Under the pieces are notes generated by a model. The model was not told the DNA's origin. It did no database searches and saw only the letters and a list, made by a program, of their open reading frames with translations. The position numbers and the translations under genes are program-made. 64,000 nt of DNA from Elusimicrobium simillimum (lineage in GTDB: Bacteria > Elusimicrobiota > Elusimicrobia > Elusimicrobiales > Elusimicrobiaceae), in contig NZ_JBEVVA010000003.1 of assembly GCF_049639735.1 (NCBI RefSeq), positions 186,001 to 250,000 of the forward strand. The letters are read 5' to 3'. Below, in pieces: positions 8,526 to 16,674 of the stretch (the first letter of the stretch is position 1; every line of letters begins with the position of its first letter).

Positions 8526-9382
8526 TTTTTATTATTAACCCCAACAGCGGCGCCAAAAAAGACGCTAAGGCTTTTGCCTCTTTAGTCCAAAAATATTTTC
8601 CGCAGGCGGAAATAAAATTTACGGAGCGCGCAGGCCACGCGACGGAGCTTGCCGCGGCGGCAGCTGCTGCAGTGGAGGACAGCGTGATAGCGTGCGGTGG
8701 CGACGGCACTATAAATGAAGTTGCAAAAGGGCTTTATGGCACAAACACTGCGCTTGGCATAATCCCCAGGGGTTCGGGCAACGGTTTTGCCCGTGAAATA
8801 GGCATGAATTTAAACAGTGAACGCGCTTTAAAGCAGTTGCAAACAGCTAAAAAAATACATTCCGACATGGGCCGCATTAACGGCGAACTTTTTATAAATG
8901 TGGCGGGCATAGGTATAGAGGCCGATATTGCGCATGCTTTTGCCACGCATGGCAAAAGAGGAATTTGGCCATACTTTAAACTTGGCGCCAAAATAGTATT
9001 TAGCTATAAACCCAAAAAAGTAAAAGTGGTAACCGAGGGGCACGAAATAGAAATAGCCCCGCTTACGCTTGTGTTTGCTAACGGCCGCCAGTACGGCACT
9101 AATTTTAAAATAGCGCCAAAGGCCAGTTTGACGGACGGGCTGCTTGATATGGTGCAAGTGCTGGATAAAAATAAATTTAGCCTTTTGCTTGGGCTGCCGT
9201 CGTTTTTTAATTCTGACTTCAGGCCTTTTAACCCTACGGTTGTGATACGTGTTAAGAATACCGAGGTTTTTACCAGGGGCCCCGTTTTTTATCACGTGGA
9301 CGGTGAGCCTAAGCAGAGCACCGGGGATAATATTAAAGTGGAGATTTTGCCTGCTAGTATATGGGTGTTGGTTTGTAAATAG
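8522..9382 (+). CDS. Diacylglycerol/lipid kinase family protein (YegS/DgkB-like)
   Basis: A 286-residue protein of the DAGK_cat superfamily, which phosphorylates diacylglycerol, sphingosine-like or other lipids at the membrane. The nucleotide-binding motif GGDGTINEVAKGL is near residues 60-72, and GSGNGFAREIG near 86. The N-terminal IINPNSGAKKD is typical. The C-terminal half has the usual sandwich, including LLDMVQV. Its last two codons and stop (TGTAAATAG) fall inside repeat copy A2, shared with the non-coding copy at 42.9 kb. So the present C-terminus was probably set by repeat insertion or is part of the target sequence. Confidence 0.88.
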   Translation: MIFIINPNSGAKKDAKAFASLVQKYFPQAEIKFTERAGHATELAAAAAAAVEDSVIACGGDGTINEVAKGLYGTNTALGIIPRGSGNGFAREIGMNLNSERALKQLQTAKKIHSDMGRINGELFINVAGIGIEADIAHAFATHGKRGIWPYFKLGAKIVFSYKPKKVKVVTEGHEIEIAPLTLVFANGRQYGTNFKIAPKASLTDGLLDMVQVLDKNKFSLLLGLPSFFNSDFRPFNPTVVIRVKNTEVFTRGPVFYHVDGEPKQSTGDNIKVEILPASIWVLVCK

Positions 9383-9684
9383 TTTCGCGCTTTGAGCGCG
9401 ACTTACTTTTTTTATCGTAAAAAAGTAAGCAAAAACCTCGCCCCGCCGTGGTCGAGCAAGGTGCTTTTAAGGGTTTTTGAATAACTCGTAAAAAATTTTG
9501 CTGTAGTACTGCAACCTTATAAATTTTTTACTCAGACAGAATTCAAAAAATGCCCTTAAAAACTTTATGATGTTGGCCTCTCCTTAATTGCGGGGCAGGT
9601 CAAAGGCACTTATATGTTAAAGGAAAGATACGGCACTTATTTATTTCAGCGGGCCCTTTCGCTTCGCTGAGGGAACGGAAACGG
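9374..9684 (+). repeat. Family A long-hairpin element, copy A2
   Basis: Same modules in the same order as copies A1 and A3. The long stem pairs bases about 9465-9499 with 9520-9562. The first nine bases overlap the end of the lipid kinase gene. Unlike A1 and A3, no C unit follows; a strong terminator lies 12 bases beyond. This element and the terminator account for the 357-base gap to the next gene. Confidence 0.85.
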
Positions 9685-9695
9685 TATTTATTTAT

Positions 9696-9729
9696 AAAAA
9701 AGCCCCGGGCGGTTGCCCGGGGCTTTTTT
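9696..9729. terminator. Bidirectional terminator
   Basis: AAAAAAGCCCCGGGC, loop GGTT, GCCCGGGGCTTTTTT. It lies between convergent genes and can serve both the lipid kinase transcript and the Yip1/SppA transcript. Confidence 0.9.
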
Positions 9730-9739
9730 GTTAAACTTT

Positions 9740-10315
9740 TTATGCTGCCAGGCCCATTATTAGGGCTACTATGCCTGCGGCGGCTGTTATAAACATGAGT
9801 ACGCACGCCATAACGGCGGGTACCATAGTTATAACAAAAGACAGCAGTACAAGGCCTTTAGGCATTGTGTAAGCGCGGGATATCATAACAGTTAAAAATA
9901 CTAACTGGAATATGAAAGTTACCACCGCCACTACAGAGGCTAAGGCCGCGCCGTTTTTTACCGCGCCTGTCATCAAAAGCCCCGCTATAAGCAGTACTTT
10001 AGCAAACTCGCTTATGCCTATAAGCGCAAACAGCCCGGGGGCGTTGCCTTCTCTTGCTATAAGGTCCAAAAATAACTGGGTTATAGAGGCAAAAACCAGG
10101 CTCAGCACAATCATTGCAGCTAAATAGACAAAAAATTGCGCTACAAAGGAAAGTACGCTGGCGCCGCTGTAAAAATTAGCGTAAAAAGTTACGCAAAAAG
10201 CGCCCATAACATACCCCAGCATGCCCAGCCCCATAGAGCGGCTTGCCACTGTTTCCTTTAAAAATTCCTCTTGGGAATTAAAAAGTTTTAAGATACTTGA
10301 GTATATTGAACTCAT
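9740..10315 (-). CDS. Yip1-family integral membrane protein
   Basis: A 191-residue protein with about five hydrophobic segments over most of its length. An N-terminal amphipathic stretch comes first (SSIYSSILKLFNSQEEFLKE), as in Yip1/YIF1-like bacterial proteins (PF04893). The role of bacterial members is unknown. The start at 10315 is chosen because an AGGGG ribosome site lies before it; an upstream GTG at 10336 would overlap the sppA end. It directly follows sppA, so the two are likely one operon acting at the inner membrane. Confidence 0.75.
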   Translation of the reverse strand: MSSIYSSILKLFNSQEEFLKETVASRSMGLGMLGYVMGAFCVTFYANFYSGASVLSFVAQFFVYLAAMIVLSLVFASITQLFLDLIAREGNAPGLFALIGISEFAKVLLIAGLLMTGAVKNGAALASVVAVVTFIFQLVFLTVMISRAYTMPKGLVLLSFVITMVPAVMACVLMFITAAAGIVALIMGLAA

Positions 10316-10323
10316 ATAATCCC

Positions 10324-11454
10324 CTACATCGTCCACAAATACGCCATTTTGGGTGACGCCATTGATTCCAGCTGGCGGGTTAAATCTCTTGAAGACATTT
10401 CCGGGTCAAAAGAGAAAAACCACTCTCTAAATGTGTCAGGCTTATTGCTGAGTATTTTAAGGCTTTTGTTGCCCGCTAAGTCTCTTACGATATCAAGAGC
10501 CTCACTCTCTCCGCCCAGCGCGTCGATAAGGCCTATGCTAAACGCTTTTCTGCCGGTAAAAACACGCCCGTCTGCGTATACTTTAAGTTCCATGGGGTTA
10601 ATATTGGGGCGGCCTTGTTTAACGGCGTCTAAGAACTGGTTGTAAGAGTCGTCTATCATTTCTTGCACAAGGGTTCTTTCTTCCTGCGTCATGGGGCGGT
10701 AGGGTGAACCTATGTCTTTATGCTGGCCGGATTTTATGGAAGAAAATTGCACCCCCACTTTACCCATAAGGCCCTCAAAGTTGCTTGTCTGCATAATTAC
10801 GCCTATAGAACCTGTGATTGTGCCCGGCTGCGCTACTATTTTATCCGCCGCCATGGCTATGTAGAAACCGCCGCTTGCGGCTACGTCTCTAAATAGTGCG
10901 ACTACTTTTTTGCCTTTTTTATTTCTGGCGTATAAAATAGCGTTGTAAATGTCCTGCACGGCGGCTACCGTGCCGCCGGGGGAGTTAATGTCTATGATAA
11001 TGGCTTTTACATTGTCTTTGTCTGCCGTGTCGCGTATTCTTTTGGCAATGGCGCTGGCGGAGGTGTCTCTCCATGAAGAAGACGAAGACTCCATAATAGC
11101 GCCTTTAATTTTAATTACGGCTACGCCGGGTTCGTTTTTCTTAGCGGTGGCGGCCATATTGCTAAAAGCCGGCAGCTGGGCGGTTTTTTGAACTTTTGCT
11201 TTTTTGCCGCCTTGCACGCCGCCTGAAAAAATAATATAAAGGCCGCTTAAAGAGGACACAAAAAATAAAAGCACAAATACGCTAAGCCAGTTTGTGCCGC
11301 GCATAGAAAGCTTTTTGGCTTTGGGCTGCTCGGGCTGCGGGAGTACCGGCGCGGGTTCTTGCGGGGGTGTGGCGGTCTGTTCCTGCGGCTGCTCCCCGGG
11401 GTTAGGATTTGTTTCAAAAATTTCCTGGTTTATGTTTTCTGTTTCTGTTCCCAT
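10324..11454 (-). CDS. sppA: Signal peptide peptidase SppA, S49 family
   Basis: A 376-residue membrane-anchored serine peptidase of the short (single-domain) SppA type, which degrades cleaved signal peptides. The N-terminus is a ~50-residue Pro/Gln/Glu-rich cytoplasmic tail. One membrane segment follows near residues 55-77, then the peptidase domain. The catalytic Ser is near 195 in AASGGFYIAMAADK and the catalytic Lys near 245 in SGQHKDIGSP. The proline-rich tail is longer than in most relatives. The start has a GGAG ribosome site. It diverges from dapA. Confidence 0.92.
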   Translation of the reverse strand: MGTETENINQEIFETNPNPGEQPQEQTATPPQEPAPVLPQPEQPKAKKLSMRGTNWLSVFVLLFFVSSLSGLYIIFSGGVQGGKKAKVQKTAQLPAFSNMAATAKKNEPGVAVIKIKGAIMESSSSSWRDTSASAIAKRIRDTADKDNVKAIIIDINSPGGTVAAVQDIYNAILYARNKKGKKVVALFRDVAASGGFYIAMAADKIVAQPGTITGSIGVIMQTSNFEGLMGKVGVQFSSIKSGQHKDIGSPYRPMTQEERTLVQEMIDDSYNQFLDAVKQGRPNINPMELKVYADGRVFTGRKAFSIGLIDALGGESEALDIVRDLAGNKSLKILSNKPDTFREWFFSFDPEMSSRDLTRQLESMASPKMAYLWTM

Positions 11455-11577
11455 ATAATCTCCATGCCCTTAATAATGTCAAAAGGATATACTAAAAGTT
11501 TATCAAATTTATCTGATTGAAAATGCTAAAATATTTTAAAATGTCCATATGATGTTTATATGAAAGGGGAGGGCAAT

Positions 11578-12450
11578 ATGTTTGACGGAGTATACTGTGC
11601 GCTTATAACACCTTTTACGCAGGAGGGGAATATAGATTTTCCCGCGTTAGAAAAAATAATAACCGCCAACCTTAACTGCGGCGTGGCGGGCTTTGTGCTG
11701 TTAGGCACAACGGCCGAGACCCCCTGCCTTACCAAAGAAGAAAAAATTGAAATTGTAAAATTTGCCAAACACGTTATAGCCGGCCGCGCCAAAATAGTAA
11801 TAGGCGTTGGTTCAAACAGTACAGCCGCCACAGTTGCCGCCGCTAAAGAATTTTTAGAATTTAACCCCGAAGCGTTTTTGATTGTAACCCCGTATTACAA
11901 TAAACCTAACCCCACGGGGCTTTACGAGCACTTCCGCCAAGTGGCGGAGCTTGATAAGCCTATAATTTTATACCATATCCCCGGCAGAACAGGCCTTAAA
12001 GTGCCCGTTAAAGTACTGGCTGAAATAGCCCAGCGTATACCTCAAATTAAAGGTATAAAAGAGTCTGACTACGACATTAACCATATAACGCAGGAAGCGG
12101 TGGAGCTTTCTAATAAAATAGATATTATCTGCGGCAATGACGACCTTTTCCCGCAAATGCTGGCGCTTAACGCCAAAGGCATAATTTCCGCCGCGTCCAA
12201 TTGCATACCGCAGGTTTTTGTAGATATTTTTAAAGGCAAAGAACCATTTAAAACCTTTGCCGAGGCCTACCCCCTTATAACCGCCTGTTACTATGAGACA
12301 AACCCCACCTGCTCCAAATATATTTTAAGCAAACTGGGCTTTTGTAAAGAAAACGTAAGACTGCCCTTGGGCCCTTTAAGCGCGGAAACTAAAAAGAAAA
12401 TTGACGCCGTGCTTGCCGGCGCGGATAAAAGATTTTTACTTAAAATATAA
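11578..12450 (+). CDS. dapA: 4-hydroxy-tetrahydrodipicolinate synthase
   Basis: A 290-residue (beta/alpha)8 aldolase that condenses pyruvate with aspartate semialdehyde, the first committed step to diaminopimelate and lysine. The Schiff-base lysine is near 161 in IKGIKESD. The tyrosine in YHIPGRTG is near 133, and the N-terminal GTTAETPCL is the usual GTTGE loop with Ala in place of the second Gly. The start at 11578 (MFDGVYCALITPF) is preferred because AAAGGGGAGGG lies 5 bases before it; an ATG at 11560 is upstream of that site. First gene of the dapA-lysC-asd-dapB-murC run. Confidence 0.95.
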   Translation: MFDGVYCALITPFTQEGNIDFPALEKIITANLNCGVAGFVLLGTTAETPCLTKEEKIEIVKFAKHVIAGRAKIVIGVGSNSTAATVAAAKEFLEFNPEAFLIVTPYYNKPNPTGLYEHFRQVAELDKPIILYHIPGRTGLKVPVKVLAEIAQRIPQIKGIKESDYDINHITQEAVELSNKIDIICGNDDLFPQMLALNAKGIISAASNCIPQVFVDIFKGKEPFKTFAEAYPLITACYYETNPTCSKYILSKLGFCKENVRLPLGPLSAETKKKIDAVLAGADKRFLLKI

Positions 12451-12468
12451 ATACAGGAACTTTTAAAT

Positions 12469-13200
12469 ATGGACAACAATGTTGTAGTCTTAAAATTCGG
12501 CGGAAACACACTTGCCAATAAAGAAAAAATACTCTTAGCGGTAGACCTTATTAAAAATAGAATTGACGCCGGGCTACACCCGGTAATAGTAGCGTCCGCC
12601 AACGGTAATATGACGGACATTTTGCTGGACAACGCTTTTAGCTTAGCCGAAAACCCGGACAAGCGCGAGTTGGATATGTTAATAACAACGGGCGAGCGTA
12701 TAAGCGTGGCGTTACTTTCCATAGCGTTAAGGGCGCGCGGCGTAAATTCTGTTTCGCTGACAGGTTCCCAAATAGGTTTAGTAACAACATCACAGCACAG
12801 CGGCGCCGATATTTTGGCGCTTAAAAGCGACAGGCTTTTTAAAGAAGTTTCCGCAGGCAATGTGCCGATAGTGGCCGGCTTCCAGGGCATTGGCGAACAT
12901 AAAGAAATTACCACCCTTAAACGCGGCGGGTCAGACGTGTCGGCCGTATTTTTAGCCAGCCAGCTTGGCGGCCAAAGCGTGGAAATGATAAAAGACGTGA
13001 CAGGCGTTTACAATAAAGACCCTAACAAATTTGAAGACGCTGAAAAATTAGATTTAATTGACTTTGACGTAATGTATAAACTTGCCATGGAAGGCGCCAA
13101 CATTCTGCACCCGGACGCCGTAAAATTGGCAAAAGATAAAAACGTGGCGATAAAAATTGTTTATTATAAAACTGGCGACGTAGGGACGGTAATTAAATGA
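12469..13200 (+). CDS. lysC: Aspartate kinase, catalytic domain only
   Basis: A 243-residue amino-acid kinase that phosphorylates aspartate at the start of the lysine/diaminopimelate pathway. KFGGNTLAN at the N-terminus is the family KFGGTS motif. TTGERISVALLSIALRARG and the following LTGSQIGLVT are the aspartokinase substrate region. The nucleotide-site motif KRGGSDVSAVFLA and DVTGVYNKDP follow. Usual enzymes are ~400-450 residues with two C-terminal ACT domains that bind lysine or threonine. Here the protein ends at DVGTVIK right after the kinase fold. The stop overlaps the asd start by 4 bases, so this is not a frameshift artefact within the operon. Confidence 0.9.
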   Translation: MDNNVVVLKFGGNTLANKEKILLAVDLIKNRIDAGLHPVIVASANGNMTDILLDNAFSLAENPDKRELDMLITTGERISVALLSIALRARGVNSVSLTGSQIGLVTTSQHSGADILALKSDRLFKEVSAGNVPIVAGFQGIGEHKEITTLKRGGSDVSAVFLASQLGGQSVEMIKDVTGVYNKDPNKFEDAEKLDLIDFDVMYKLAMEGANILHPDAVKLAKDKNVAIKIVYYKTGDVGTVIK

Positions 13201-14081
13201 AAACAACAGTAGGCATAATAGGGATTAACGGCATAGTAGGGCAGACTTTAAGAAAATGTCTTACAAGAGTGCAAAATATAGAAATAAAAGAATTTACCAG
13301 GCAAGACGCTCTGACCGATATGGACATAGCGGTTTTATGCACAGATAACGCCGACAGCGTAAAATTGGTTGAGCAGCTTGAGGGCAAAGCCAAGTTTATT
13401 GTGGATATGTCCAGCGAATACAGGCAAAAAGACGGCGTGCCTTTAGTTATACCTGAAATTAACCCCACAACAATAACCAAAGAAACCAAACTTATAGCAA
13501 GCCCCAACTGTACGGTTACCCCGCTTGTTATGATACTTGACGCTCTTGGCAAAAAGTATAAAATAAACGAACTCTTTTTTTGCTCATACCAGGCGCTTAG
13601 CGGCGGCGGTAAAAAGTTAATTGCCGAGGGCGCGGACCCGTCTTCTATTTACCACAAAAACTGCGTGCCTAAAATAGGTTCTATTTTGGACACAGGTTAC
13701 TCCAGCGAGGAATTAAAAACAGTTTTGGAAGCCAGAAAAATCCTCAACAGGCCTGATCTGGCCGTTTACCCGCACACAGTGCGCGTTTATGTGGACAACG
13801 GGCACAGTTTGGGCGTTACGCTTAGGGCGGAAGAAGATTTTAATATGCTTGAAGTTAAAGAACTTTTAAGCACTTACCCCGGCATAGTATACGGTGAAAA
13901 TATTTTTACGCCTAAAGAAATTTCCGGCAAGAACGAAGTTTTTGTCTGCCGTTTAAGGCCCGATATGCAAAACAAAAAAGTTATACATTTGTTTACCACA
14001 ATGGATAATATTTTAAAAGGCGCGGCGCTTAACGGCGCGCAGATTGTGGAGTATATTGTAACGTCAGGTCTTACGCAATGA
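13197..14081 (+). CDS. asd: Aspartate-semialdehyde dehydrogenase
   Basis: A 294-residue NADP-dependent dehydrogenase that reduces aspartyl phosphate to the semialdehyde used by DapA. The N-terminal GIIGINGIVGQTL is the nucleotide-binding loop. The catalytic Cys is near 105 in SPNCTVTP, and the catalytic His near 203 in YVDNGHSLGVT. QALSGGGKK marks the family. Somewhat shorter than the usual ~330-370. It overlaps both neighbours by 4 bases. ArgC was considered, but the SPNCT and LSGGGKK signatures and the context favour Asd. Confidence 0.93.
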   Translation: MKTTVGIIGINGIVGQTLRKCLTRVQNIEIKEFTRQDALTDMDIAVLCTDNADSVKLVEQLEGKAKFIVDMSSEYRQKDGVPLVIPEINPTTITKETKLIASPNCTVTPLVMILDALGKKYKINELFFCSYQALSGGGKKLIAEGADPSSIYHKNCVPKIGSILDTGYSSEELKTVLEARKILNRPDLAVYPHTVRVYVDNGHSLGVTLRAEEDFNMLEVKELLSTYPGIVYGENIFTPKEISGKNEVFVCRLRPDMQNKKVIHLFTTMDNILKGAALNGAQIVEYIVTSGLTQ

Positions 14082-14734
14082 AGAAAGTTTTAATCAACGG
14101 CGCCAAAGGCAAAATGGGGGCCATGATCGCGGACATTATTACAAAAAACCCGCAGCTTGGCTTAGAAATTTCCGTTTTAAGAGAAGAAGGTCAAGATGTT
14201 AAAGGCAGCTTTGACATTGTTATAGATTTTTCTTTGCCTGAAGGCGCCGCTGAATCTTTTAAAGTAGCAAAGGCCGCCGGCGCGGCGTATTTGACAGGCA
14301 CCACTAATTTGCCGGAAGATTTTGTGCGCGAACTGCAGCAAACCAAAGATATTCCCGTTTTCTTCTCCCCCAATGTAAGCATAGGTGTGTATATGTTTAC
14401 GGAGGTTTTGGCGTACGCGCAAAAACTTTTTGCGGGCTATGACAGGCACCTTGAAGAAATACACCACATTCATAAAAAAGACGCGCCCTCAGGCACCGCT
14501 AAAGCTATAGCGGCGGAGCTGGGCTTTCCCGTACAGGATATTAAAGCTATAAGAGAAGGCGAAATTGTTGGCACTCATACATTGGTGTTATCCTCAGATT
14601 ACGAAGAAATCACTTTATCGCATGTTGCTAAAAAAAGGGCTTTGTTTGCCGAGAGCGCGGTACTGGTTTCCGCCTGGCTGGTTAAACAAAAGCCCGGCTT
14701 TTACAGCATGAAAGATTATATAGAAACAAAATAA
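14078..14734 (+). CDS. dapB: 4-hydroxy-tetrahydrodipicolinate reductase
   Basis: A 218-residue NAD(P)H-dependent enzyme that reduces the DapA product. The Rossmann loop INGAKGKMGAMI is at the N-terminus. GTTNLP is the conserved GTTG-type motif. The signature HHIHKKDAPSGTA at ~129-141 holds the substrate-binding Lys-x-x-x-Ser-Gly-Thr residues. Shorter than the usual ~240-270. It completes an aspartate-to-tetrahydrodipicolinate set (lysC, asd, dapA, dapB); the later diaminopimelate genes are not in this window. Confidence 0.95.
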   Translation: MKKVLINGAKGKMGAMIADIITKNPQLGLEISVLREEGQDVKGSFDIVIDFSLPEGAAESFKVAKAAGAAYLTGTTNLPEDFVRELQQTKDIPVFFSPNVSIGVYMFTEVLAYAQKLFAGYDRHLEEIHHIHKKDAPSGTAKAIAAELGFPVQDIKAIREGEIVGTHTLVLSSDYEEITLSHVAKKRALFAESAVLVSAWLVKQKPGFYSMKDYIETK

Positions 14735-14766
14735 TTTACCCTTACCCAACCACGGAGTTTTAGTTA

Positions 14767-16182
14767 ATGAAAATACATTTTATAGGCATAGGCGGCATAG
14801 GCATGAGCGCGTTAGCGCAGCTGCACGCCATGGGCGGCGACATTGTTACAGGTTCTGACAGGCTTATAAATAAAGGCATGGTTGATTTACCGGTTTTTAA
14901 AGCGCTGCGCGATTTGGGCGCGGTTATTTTCCCGCAAGACGGCAGCGGGATAGATGAAACAACCGAGCTTGTTGTAGTTTCCTCAGCCATAGAATCAGAC
15001 AATCCCGAACTTGTTAAAGCGCAAAGTCTTGGCATAAATCTTATGCACCGTTCGGAACTTTTGGCGAGTCACGTAGCCAAAAATAAAACTATAGCAATAT
15101 CCGGCACCAGCGGAAAAAGTACGACTACCGCTATGCTGTTTGATATTTTAATGGCGGCGGATATGAGCCCGTCAGTTATTACCGGCGCTACGCTGTTATC
15201 ACTGCAAGACAAAGGTTTTTTTGGCAATGTATATAAGGGCGCGGGCAATTTGCTTATTATAGAGGCCGACGAAAGTGACGGTTCTTTAGTAAAATACTCA
15301 CCTGAAGTGGGCGTTTGTTTAAATATACAAAAAGACCACAAAGAGCTGGACGTTTTGAGAGGCTTTTTTACCACATTTGCCAAACAATGCAACTCGTTTT
15401 TATATAACGCGGACGAGCCTGAGCTTAAAGATATTTTTAACGGATACAAAACATTCGGTTTAGAACACGGCGACGTAAGGGCCGTAAATCTTGAGATGGA
15501 CGGCTTTGGCACTACTTTTTATGTGGAAGATCAAAAATTTACGCTTAATATCCCCGGCCGCTACAATGTGCAAAACGCCGTTGCCGCCATTGCCGTGGCA
15601 AAAGAGCTTAGCGTGCCCTTGCACGTTGCCGCCGAAGCGTTGAAAAATTATAAAGGCGTTTACCGCCGCTTTAACAGTATTGGCAAACATAATGATATTG
15701 AAGTTATAGACGATTTCGCCCACAACCCGCACAAACTTGGCGCCGCTTTAAAGGCCGCGCAGTTAAGGGGAGCAAGAGTGTTTGCCTATTTTCAGCCGCA
15801 CGCTTTTGCTTCAATTAAACTTCTTAAAGACGAGTTTGTTGATATGCTGGCTGTTACGCTCAGGCCGCAAGATAAATTTTGGCTGACCGAAGCCTATTAC
15901 CCCGGCGGTACTATACCCGAGGGGGTTACAGCCAAAAGCGTTTACGACGGCGCGGTAGGCAAAGGCTTAACCAATGTTTACTTTGACCCTTGCCGCGAAG
16001 ATATTGCCGCCGTGATTGAAGAAGAAGCCAAACCCGGCGACGTTATTATGGTAATGGGCGCGCGTGACCCGTCGCTTACCAACTTTGCCAAAAGTATATT
16101 AGAGGCTGTAAAATTTACACATAGTAAACCAACCTGCCCCGCATGCATGCTAGGCAACTGCTGCATAGGATTTAAAGAGTAA
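14767..16182 (+). CDS. murC: UDP-N-acetylmuramate--L-alanine ligase with Cys-rich tail
   Basis: A 471-residue cytoplasmic Mur ligase that adds L-Ala to UDP-MurNAc. The N-terminal Rossmann motif is HFIGIGGIGMSALAQLH. The ATP loop ISGTSGKSTTTAML is near residues 111-124, the central domain carries IEADESDGSL, and the C-terminal domain has DFAHNPHKL. The family's usual DDYGHHP sequence is here DDFAHNP, keeping the His and Pro. An unusual C-terminal tail near residue 456 reads CPACMLGNCC, four cysteines that could bind metal. It follows dapB by 32 bases and is probably in the same transcript. Confidence 0.92.
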   Translation: MKIHFIGIGGIGMSALAQLHAMGGDIVTGSDRLINKGMVDLPVFKALRDLGAVIFPQDGSGIDETTELVVVSSAIESDNPELVKAQSLGINLMHRSELLASHVAKNKTIAISGTSGKSTTTAMLFDILMAADMSPSVITGATLLSLQDKGFFGNVYKGAGNLLIIEADESDGSLVKYSPEVGVCLNIQKDHKELDVLRGFFTTFAKQCNSFLYNADEPELKDIFNGYKTFGLEHGDVRAVNLEMDGFGTTFYVEDQKFTLNIPGRYNVQNAVAAIAVAKELSVPLHVAAEALKNYKGVYRRFNSIGKHNDIEVIDDFAHNPHKLGAALKAAQLRGARVFAYFQPHAFASIKLLKDEFVDMLAVTLRPQDKFWLTEAYYPGGTIPEGVTAKSVYDGAVGKGLTNVYFDPCREDIAAVIEEEAKPGDVIMVMGARDPSLTNFAKSILEAVKFTHSKPTCPACMLGNCCIGFKE

Positions 16183-16211
16183 AAAAAGAGAGCCTTTTGG
16201 CTCTCTTTTTT
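16181..16211 (+). terminator. Terminator of the dap-murC operon
   Basis: AAAAAAAGAGAGCC, loop TTTT, GGCTCTCTTTTTTA. It overlaps the last bases of murC. Confidence 0.9.
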
Positions 16212-16213
16212 AT

Positions 16214-16434
16214 CCCCAAATCTTTGAGTTGTTTTGCGTTTTTATTTCTTCGACACACCCCGTCCGCCCTTTGGGTTCCTCGCGCCAAGTGTGCCAAAAA
16301 AATAAAAACGCAAACTAATCTCAAATCTTCGGGGCCCCTTTTTTACGCTTTGCGTTCCAGATGCGCTGCTCTCTGCGTTCGCTTGAGTTTCATCAGCGGT
16401 TTAAAATGTACTTATAACAACATTTTTACAGCAT
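16214..16434 (+). repeat. Family B hairpin element, copy B1 (rearranged)
   Basis: A long interrupted stem pairs 16214-16250 with 16296-16334, with core GCGTTTTTATTT / AAATAAAAACGC. The loop has ACAC/GTGT pairing near its base. Bases 16342-16434 resemble the head and tail of B3 (CGCTTTGCGTTCC..., GTTTCATCAGCGGTTTAAA, TACTTATAAC) but with no hairpin between them. This looks like a second copy with the hairpin deleted. Confidence 0.6.
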
Positions 16435-16443
16435 TTGTTTTAT

Positions 16444-16520
16444 TTCCTCGCCCCTTTTGGGGAGAGGAAGTTTTGCCGCGCTGTTTAGCGCAAAGCGCTT
16501 GCGGCAAAGCAGGTGAGGGG
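16444..16520 (+). repeat. Family C REP-like unit, copy C2
   Basis: CCTCGCCCCTTTTGGGGAG hairpin, then a large variable stem (TTTGCCGC..GCGGCAAA) and AGGTGAGGGGG, with ATGTGCTGTTA after it. Confidence 0.7.
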
Positions 16521-16539
16521 GAATGTGCTGTTAATAAAT

Positions 16540-16586
16540 TAAGTCATGTTGAGGAGCGCCGTCAACGGCGCGACGTAGACATCTAC
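16540..16586 (+). repeat. Family E hairpin, copy E2
   Basis: AAGTCATGTTGAGGA, stem GCGCCG/CGGCGC with a TCAA loop, then ACGTAGACATCTAC. The stem sequence differs from E4 (GGCGCG/CGCGCC) while pairing is kept. Confidence 0.75.
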
Positions 16587-16616
16587 AATTTTAAAACCAT
16601 AAATTGTTAGGTAACA

Positions 16617-16645
16617 GCGGGCGGAGACTAGCTCCGCCCCTACGG
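16617..16645. repeat. Family D palindrome, copy D3
   Basis: GGGCGGAGACTAGCTCCGCC followed by CCTAC, inverted relative to D2, after E2. The stretch 16183-16674 is fully accounted for by the terminator and B1, C2, E2 and D3. Confidence 0.75.
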
Positions 16646-16674
16646 GTTTTTAAAAGATATATTTTAGGCTTATT

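Noticed and set aside
16197..16610. Plus-strand open frame of 137 codons after murC
   Set aside because: It consists of B1, C2 and E2 repeat sequence, has low-complexity composition and no ribosome site.
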